This document shows positions 59,490-64,000 of a stretch of DNA of 64,000 bases, one piece after another (position 1 is the stretch's first letter; the number at the start of each line of letters is the position of its first letter). Origin of the DNA: Ardenticatenaceae bacterium. GTDB taxonomy: Bacteria; Chloroflexota; Anaerolineae; Promineifilales; Promineifilaceae. The stretch is taken from positions 124,001 to 188,000 of the forward strand of contig JACKBX010000004.1 in the NCBI GenBank assembly GCA_020634375.1, written 5' to 3'. The notes below the pieces were generated by a model. That model had not been told where the DNA came from and searched no databases. It saw only the letters and a program-made list of their open reading frames with translations. The position numbers and the translations under genes are program-made.

Positions 59490-61175
59490 ATGAAACGAGT
59501 TATACTTTGGGCGCTGGTGTTACTAACTTTTGCCATCGTCTTTGCTCACTCTCCTGTTCCAACAGATATGAGTTCTGTTATTGTACAGTCTGATAGTGTG
59601 GAGACGGCCGTAACGGCCGTGCAAGCCCATGGTGGTGATGTTACAAATTCCCTGTCAATTATCCACGCCGTCTCTGCTCAAATTCCCTCATCCCAAATGG
59701 CTGCATTGCAGGCTGACTTGCGGGTACAACACGTTTATACCGATGACACCGTTCATGTGGCAGGCACACTTGTCAATGATGGGTCTAATACGCCAGACAC
59801 GCCTGAAAGCGATTTCCCGGAAGTGGTTGGCGCGAATGCTGCCTGGGAATACGGTATCAAAGGTGAAGGGGTGACGGTGGCTGTAGTTGACACAGGCATT
59901 GCTCCCTTTGATTGGAATACAGGCCGCATCCTTGCTCGTTTTGATGCCGTAACGGACGGCGAAGTACCTGCTGATATTCTGTCTTACGATCTGCACGGTC
60001 ACGGCACGATTATGGCAAGTTTGATCGGCAACAACCGTATGGATAACGATGGATTTATCGGCATCGCGCCAGAGGTTGATTTTGTGGATGTGCGAGTTTT
60101 ACAGGCCGATGGCTCCGGGAACTATACGGATATTCTTGAGGGTTTGGATTGGGTTCTTAGCAATAAGGATGCTTATAACATTCGGGTTGTGAATTTATCT
60201 ATTATTGGTGGCGTTACCGGCCCCTACTGGAGTAATCCGCTGAATCAGGCTGTGGAAGCACTGTGGGCAAATGGTCTGGTTGTGGTGGCAGCTGCTGGCA
60301 ATGGTGGCCCGCAGCCTTTAACTATTTCTACACCGGGTAATGATCCATTTGTGATCACGGTTGGCTCTTTTACAGATAATTTCACGCCGGATGATCCTGG
60401 CGATGATTATGTAACGGAGTTTAGTGGTGCGGGACCTTCGGAAACGGGCTTCATTAAGCCAGATGTGGTGTTGCCTGGGGCACACCTGACTGCGGTTGTG
60501 CGGCATAAAACGACTTTTGGCTATGACAACCCGGATAGCCGTCTGGATGGGCAATATTATCAAGTTGCTGGTACTTCGACGTCAACGGCCGTTGCTAGTG
60601 GCGTTGTGGCATTAATGCTGCAAGCTAATCCAGATATGACGCCAAACGAGGCCAAATATGCCCTGATGGAAACAGCACAACCTGCTATTTATGAAGATGG
60701 CAGTCTGGTCTGGAGCGTTTTCCAGCAAGGCGCTGGGCGCGTTTGGGCACCGGAAGCTGTTTTGAACCCACCCGCAGGCACCGCAAATGGCGACATGATG
60801 CCTGGTGGGCAATACGTTGGCCCGGTTATTTATCGGGATGGCGCATTCCGCATCGTGAACGGAGACGGTAATGACATTGTAGATGCCTCTGGCTACTTGT
60901 GGACAGGTGGCTATTTGTGGACAGGCGGCTACTTGTGGACAGGCGGCTACCTATGGACAGGCGGCTACTTATGGACAGGTGGCTACTTGTGGACAGGCAG
61001 CACAGATTGGCAATTGCTTTCAGATACAGATCTGTGGCAAAGTGGCTATTCCTGGATTCCGTCGGCTAACTCTTGGCCGGGCGGGTATCTGTGGACAGGT
61101 GGCTATTTATGGACAGGCGGCTACTTGTGGACGGGTGGTTATTTGTGGACAGGCCTGGTTGACGCCGGCGATTAG
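59490..61175 (+). CDS. Secreted subtilisin-like (S8) serine peptidase with YLWTGG repeat tail
   Basis: The 561-residue precursor has a signal peptide (about 1-20), an inhibitor-I9-like propeptide (about 28-92) and a subtilase domain with the full triad: D134 (VAVVDTGIAP), H171 (HGHGT) and S363 (GTSTSTAVASG). The C-terminal tail (about 468-557) consists of two blocks of GYLWTG hexapeptides, six and four copies, separated by a Trp/Ser-rich spacer. The tail is encoded by an 18-base DNA repeat. Such aromatic repeats may attach the enzyme to the cell surface or form amyloid-like or sheath material; function is inference. GAAGGAG precedes the ATG. Confidence 0.92.
   Translation: MKRVILWALVLLTFAIVFAHSPVPTDMSSVIVQSDSVETAVTAVQAHGGDVTNSLSIIHAVSAQIPSSQMAALQADLRVQHVYTDDTVHVAGTLVNDGSNTPDTPESDFPEVVGANAAWEYGIKGEGVTVAVVDTGIAPFDWNTGRILARFDAVTDGEVPADILSYDLHGHGTIMASLIGNNRMDNDGFIGIAPEVDFVDVRVLQADGSGNYTDILEGLDWVLSNKDAYNIRVVNLSIIGGVTGPYWSNPLNQAVEALWANGLVVVAAAGNGGPQPLTISTPGNDPFVITVGSFTDNFTPDDPGDDYVTEFSGAGPSETGFIKPDVVLPGAHLTAVVRHKTTFGYDNPDSRLDGQYYQVAGTSTSTAVASGVVALMLQANPDMTPNEAKYALMETAQPAIYEDGSLVWSVFQQGAGRVWAPEAVLNPPAGTANGDMMPGGQYVGPVIYRDGAFRIVNGDGNDIVDASGYLWTGGYLWTGGYLWTGGYLWTGGYLWTGGYLWTGSTDWQLLSDTDLWQSGYSWIPSANSWPGGYLWTGGYLWTGGYLWTGGYLWTGLVDAGD
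60886..61155 (+). repeat. 18-bp tandem repeat encoding GYLWTG in the subtilase
   Basis: Units of the form GGCTACTTGTGGACAGGT vary mainly at silent positions. There are six units (about 60892-60999) and four units (about 61081-61156). Confidence 0.9.
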
Positions 61176-61191
61176 TCTGTTGTGTTCACTG

Positions 61192-61229
61192 AACAGCATT
61201 TCTGCCTGTGGTGGGAATGCTGTTTTTTT
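61192..61229 (+). terminator. Rho-independent terminator after the subtilase gene
   Basis: Arms AACAGCATT (61192-61200) and AATGCTGTT (61216-61224) are followed by TTTTT. Confidence 0.82.
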
Positions 61230-61302
61230 CTGCTTGATTGATTACTATTTCCCTGATGAAACAGGAGTTGGCTTAATTGGTAATGTGGTTGCCTGATTAT
61301 AG

Positions 61303-62778
61303 ATGATGATTACTTCGCGGAATGTGTATCTGGCGGTGGTAACGGTTGTGGGCCTGGTCTTAGTAGGTTGGGGAGTGGCATCTTTACCCTCCTTCACCCC
61401 GTCACTACTTTTCACATTATTGCTAATATTGGCAGTTGCTGCCCAAGTCACCTCGACTTCTTTGATCGGCGAAGATGTAACGGTGGAAGTAAGTACGGCC
61501 GTTTCCATGGCTGTACTTGCTTTATATGGAGCCATAGCCGCCAGCCTTGTCGCGGCACTGGCTGCTACCGTTGTCATTCTCAACACCCTGCGATTAAGCT
61601 GGCCGGGTTGGCTTCGTGCCCTTGAGCGCCTCGGATTTAATTTAGGCATGGTTGCCGTTTCCATGTATGTGGCCGGAACGCTGTTCGAGTTAACGCAAGG
61701 TTGGTTGGGGGCCAATACCATTCTCGGACTGATTATTCCCTGGTTTCTAGCGGCTATTATTAATGACCAGATGAATCTGTGGCTTCTTATCGTCATTCTG
61801 CATTTACAGAATCAGGTTAAGCCCAGCACCATTTGGCATCAACACAAGTGGGCCATTCCAATCAACGTATTGGTAATGAGTTTAGGCGGTGGCGTGCTCT
61901 CCTTTGCTGTGACCCGATTTGATGTCATTGGTATCGGTATCTTTTTCCTGCCCATCGTTTTATCTGCTTACGCCTTTAGGATTTATGTTAATCAAACCCG
62001 TCGCCAGATGGAACGGTTGGAAGACCTGGTAGCCGAGCGCACAGACGATCTTAAGCAGGCCAATATAGAACTTGGCGAACTGCATAAAACGAAAGATGCC
62101 TTCCTGGCTGTTCTGACGCATGATATGCGTACACCACTTAGCAGCATTAAGGCTTATGCCGGCGTTCTAGGAAAGGGCAATCTGGATGAAGATCAGCAAG
62201 CACGCATTTCCAGAATCTTGCTGCGGAATCAAGATTCTCTATTGGAAATTGTGAACAACATTTTGGAAATTGAGCAGCTTCAATCAGGCACGCCCATTGA
62301 ATTGAATCTCGTAGATTTTGATGTTGCGTACTTAACTGCGCTGGTAAGTGAAAATCTCATCGCACAGGCAGAAGAGAAAAACATCCGCTTGCAGTACGAA
62401 CCTGATCCTTCTCCTATTATGATTCATGGTGATCGTGAAAAAATCAAACGAGTGCTAACCAATCTCGTGTCGAATGCTATCAAGTACACAGAGTCAGAGG
62501 GAACGGTTGTTGTAAGTTGTGAATCTCAGGATGACTACGTAGTAGTTGACGTAGTTGATACGGGTTATGGCATTCCAGAGGAGGAACTTCCGCACATTTT
62601 TGAGCGTTTCCGCCGGGTAAAGGGCCATCGACATATTGCGGTAGGCACTGGCTTAGGGCTTGCCATTGTGAAAAGTTTAGTGGAAGCTCATCAGGGGACT
62701 ATTCATGTTACCAGTCAGGAAGGGGAGGGCAGCACCTTTACTGTGCGATTGCCTCTACATGCCTCTCAAGAGTCGTAA
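61303..62778 (+). CDS. Membrane sensor histidine kinase
   Basis: The 491-residue protein has an N-terminal membrane sensor of about six to seven helices (about 8-230), a short coiled coil (about 238-262) and a HisKA domain with the phosphorylated H273 (FLAVLTHDMRTPLSSIKAY), then an HATPase domain with the N box (LVSNAIKYTE, about 388-397), G1 (DTGYGIPEE, about 421-429), F box and G2 (GTGLGLAIVKS). The sensor region is MASE-like and has no periplasmic domain, so it probably senses a membrane or internal signal. No response regulator is adjacent, making it an orphan kinase within this window. Confidence 0.92.
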   Translation: MMITSRNVYLAVVTVVGLVLVGWGVASLPSFTPSLLFTLLLILAVAAQVTSTSLIGEDVTVEVSTAVSMAVLALYGAIAASLVAALAATVVILNTLRLSWPGWLRALERLGFNLGMVAVSMYVAGTLFELTQGWLGANTILGLIIPWFLAAIINDQMNLWLLIVILHLQNQVKPSTIWHQHKWAIPINVLVMSLGGGVLSFAVTRFDVIGIGIFFLPIVLSAYAFRIYVNQTRRQMERLEDLVAERTDDLKQANIELGELHKTKDAFLAVLTHDMRTPLSSIKAYAGVLGKGNLDEDQQARISRILLRNQDSLLEIVNNILEIEQLQSGTPIELNLVDFDVAYLTALVSENLIAQAEEKNIRLQYEPDPSPIMIHGDREKIKRVLTNLVSNAIKYTESEGTVVVSCESQDDYVVVDVVDTGYGIPEEELPHIFERFRRVKGHRHIAVGTGLGLAIVKSLVEAHQGTIHVTSQEGEGSTFTVRLPLHASQES

Positions 62779-62805
62779 CGATACTTATTTTGAAGGGGGA
62801 TGAAC

Positions 62806-63345
62806 ATGATTGAAGGTGAACGAATTAGATTACGGCCGTTGCAAGACACGGACTGGTCATTGATCGAAAGTTGGGGGCAGCAGCGGGCTATTTTGTGGGG
62901 CGATTACCAGCGTTTCCAACTTGATCACTTGCCATTGCTGCGCCAGGCCTATCAAAAAACTGGCCTATTAAGCCGTGAATCCGCCTTTTTGCTCATCGAA
63001 ACCCAGGAAGGCGCGGTCATCGGCTTTGTGCGTTACACGCTCATGCCTTTCCCCGACGAGGATTTTCCGCACCCGGAAATTGGCTTTAGCATTACGGATA
63101 CGGCCGTGCGCGGTCAAGGCTATGCGCGGGAAGCAGTTGAACTGTTAGTCGCATACTTGTTTGCTGGCTATAGCGCGATGCGGATAACGGCCGTTACCGA
63201 CGCCGAAAACGTGCCTGCACAGCGCGTATTGACCCGTACCGGATTCCTCCACGAAGGCACGTTACGCCAATCCACCTTCCGCGACGGAAGCTGGCGCGAT
63301 CTGCAAATTTACGGATTACTCCGTCAAAACCACTCCTCGACCTAA
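62806..63345 (+). CDS. GNAT-family N-acetyltransferase (RimJ/RimL-like)
   Basis: The 179-residue protein begins IEGERIRLRPLQDTDW and has the acetyl-CoA loop TAVRGQGYAREAVELLV (about 101-117) and NVPAQRVLTRTGFLHEGTL (about 132-150), typical of RimJ/RimL-like enzymes. The substrate is unknown. ATG 62806 lies six bases after AAGGGGGA; the ATG at 62800 overlaps that site and is rejected. It shares only the general family with the 15474 gene; the two are not close copies. Confidence 0.87.
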   Translation: MIEGERIRLRPLQDTDWSLIESWGQQRAILWGDYQRFQLDHLPLLRQAYQKTGLLSRESAFLLIETQEGAVIGFVRYTLMPFPDEDFPHPEIGFSITDTAVRGQGYAREAVELLVAYLFAGYSAMRITAVTDAENVPAQRVLTRTGFLHEGTLRQSTFRDGSWRDLQIYGLLRQNHSST

Positions 63346-63496
63346 AATCGAAGCTGCAAAAATGATAATGGGCAGGGGAAGCCATCGCTACAATCGGCGA
63401 CAAGCAACTCACGCCAGTCGCCCGCCTGAAGGCCACAATTTGACAGATACGGCGGCTTAGGGCAATTCTTAATCATCATTGAATCACAGGAAAAAC

Positions 63497-64000
63497 ATGA
63501 CGAGCCTACAGTTTCAAGCAATTTTACAACTGCTACAAAACAGCCCTGACCCGGCAAGCGTGCCCCTGACAGAACGGCGGGCAACAGCAGATGCTCTGGC
63601 TGCGCAAACGCCGCTGCTGGACGGCGTATACACCGAGGAAATGGGCATTTCCGCTAAAGGGCATACCATTCCCGCGCTGTTGGTGGCCGCGCAAAGCGCA
63701 CGGGATGACCGGCTGATTCTTTATTTTCATGGCGGGGGCTATGCCCTGGGGTCTATTGCTACACATCGGGATTTGGCCTGCCGCTTATCGGCCGTCTCTG
63801 GGGCGCGGGTACTGCTGGTAGATTACCGACTGGCCCCGGAACACCCTTTCCCAGCAGCAGTGGAGGATGGCACGGCCGTTTACCATTACCTGCTGCAAAA
63901 CGGCTACACCCCCGACCAACTCATCATCGGCGGGGAATCAGCGGGCGGCGGGTTGACATTGGCGGTGCTGCTGGCGCTGCGCGATGGCGGGCATCCCCTG
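63497..64000 (+). CDS. Alpha/beta hydrolase, hormone-sensitive-lipase family, 3' end outside window
   Basis: The first 168 residues are present and in frame to the window edge. The HSL oxyanion motif HGGG (about 76-79, in LYFHGGGYALG), VDYRLAPEHPFPAA (about 107-120) and the nucleophile elbow GESAGGG (S150) show an esterase or lipase of the HSL family. The Asp and His of the triad lie beyond 64000. There is no signal peptide, so it is likely cytoplasmic. The gene follows a 151-base gap with no strong promoter-like sequence. Confidence 0.87.
   Translation, partial: MTSLQFQAILQLLQNSPDPASVPLTERRATADALAAQTPLLDGVYTEEMGISAKGHTIPALLVAAQSARDDRLILYFHGGGYALGSIATHRDLACRLSAVSGARVLLVDYRLAPEHPFPAAVEDGTAVYHYLLQNGYTPDQLIIGGESAGGGLTLAVLLALRDGGHPL

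Noticed and set aside
60886..61155. Possible CRISPR-like array (regular 18-bp repeats)
   Set aside because: Repeats are adjacent without spacers and encode GYLWTG in frame with the protease. No cas genes are present.

Overview
This is a continuous stretch of bacterial chromosome, GC-rich overall and densely coding, with short gaps and mostly clear Shine-Dalgarno sites. Gene content points to Chloroflexota (Anaerolineae-like), but this is inference from style, not from a marker gene: Pro/Thr-rich linkers on membrane-anchored proteins, a large BatA-like double-VWA protein, a subtilase with a YLWTGG repeat tail, several PYROXD2-type oxidoreductases, and a yacL-cysS-rlmB order resembling that of Firmicutes. 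There is no rRNA, CRISPR array or intact prophage. One tRNA-Pro(CGG) is present.

Layout. 1-3.0 kb (minus): a truncated GT39-type glycosyltransferase, a methyltransferase and an SH3-like membrane protein. 3.2-8.1 kb: lpdA, a class III aminotransferase, an IclR regulator and a GcvT-like protein. 8.15-9.8 kb: a graveyard holding a decayed IS982-family element and a broken membrane-protein gene. 9.8-14.85 kb: an unusual cassette of two PYROXD2-type FAD oxidoreductases flanking an alkylglycerone-phosphate-synthase-like flavoprotein. 14.9-23.3 kb (plus): tRNA-Pro, a K+ channel, GNAT, ComB-like phosphatase, penicillin-acylase-type Ntn hydrolase, NUDIX, MBL hydrolase, cyclase-family hydrolase, second MBL hydrolase and CaiB/BaiF CoA-transferase. 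23.4-30.6 kb: lipoproteins, an AidB-like acyl-CoA dehydrogenase, MazG, a hydratase-2-like MaoC protein, a four-helix-bundle protein and an HMG-CoA-synthase-like protein fused to a zinc ribbon/OB fold. 30.6-38.7 kb: HEPN-like protein, duplicated kelch protein, S41 peptidase, thiolase, EamA transporter and YbdK-type ligase. 38.8-42.8 kb: a 1331-aa protein built like mammalian soluble adenylyl cyclase. 43-49.4 kb: glnS, a secreted CTPGYW protein, rlmB, cysS and a PIN/TRAM protein. 49.7-54.8 kb (minus): VanW, a phospholipase-D-like lipoprotein and membrane proteins of unknown role. 55.2-64 kb (plus): a chimeric protein sharing the start of the following VWA gene, the VWA protein, a subtilase, a sensor kinase, GNAT and a truncated alpha/beta hydrolase.

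Functional themes are acyl-CoA chemistry (CoA-transferase, acyl-CoA dehydrogenase, hydratase, HMGCS-like protein, thiolase), flavoenzymes, small hydrolases, and cell-envelope proteins.

Two genome-scale signals stand out beyond the genes. (1) The palindrome ACGGCCGT occurs about 120 times (hand count), where one or two copies would be expected by chance. It lies mostly inside genes and in all reading frames, like the HIP1 element of cyanobacteria. (2) At least 17 gaps and one coding region carry tandem heptanucleotide repeats of many unrelated sequences, often followed by their inverted copy. They resemble the STRR repeats of cyanobacteria and often fill the whole space between two genes.
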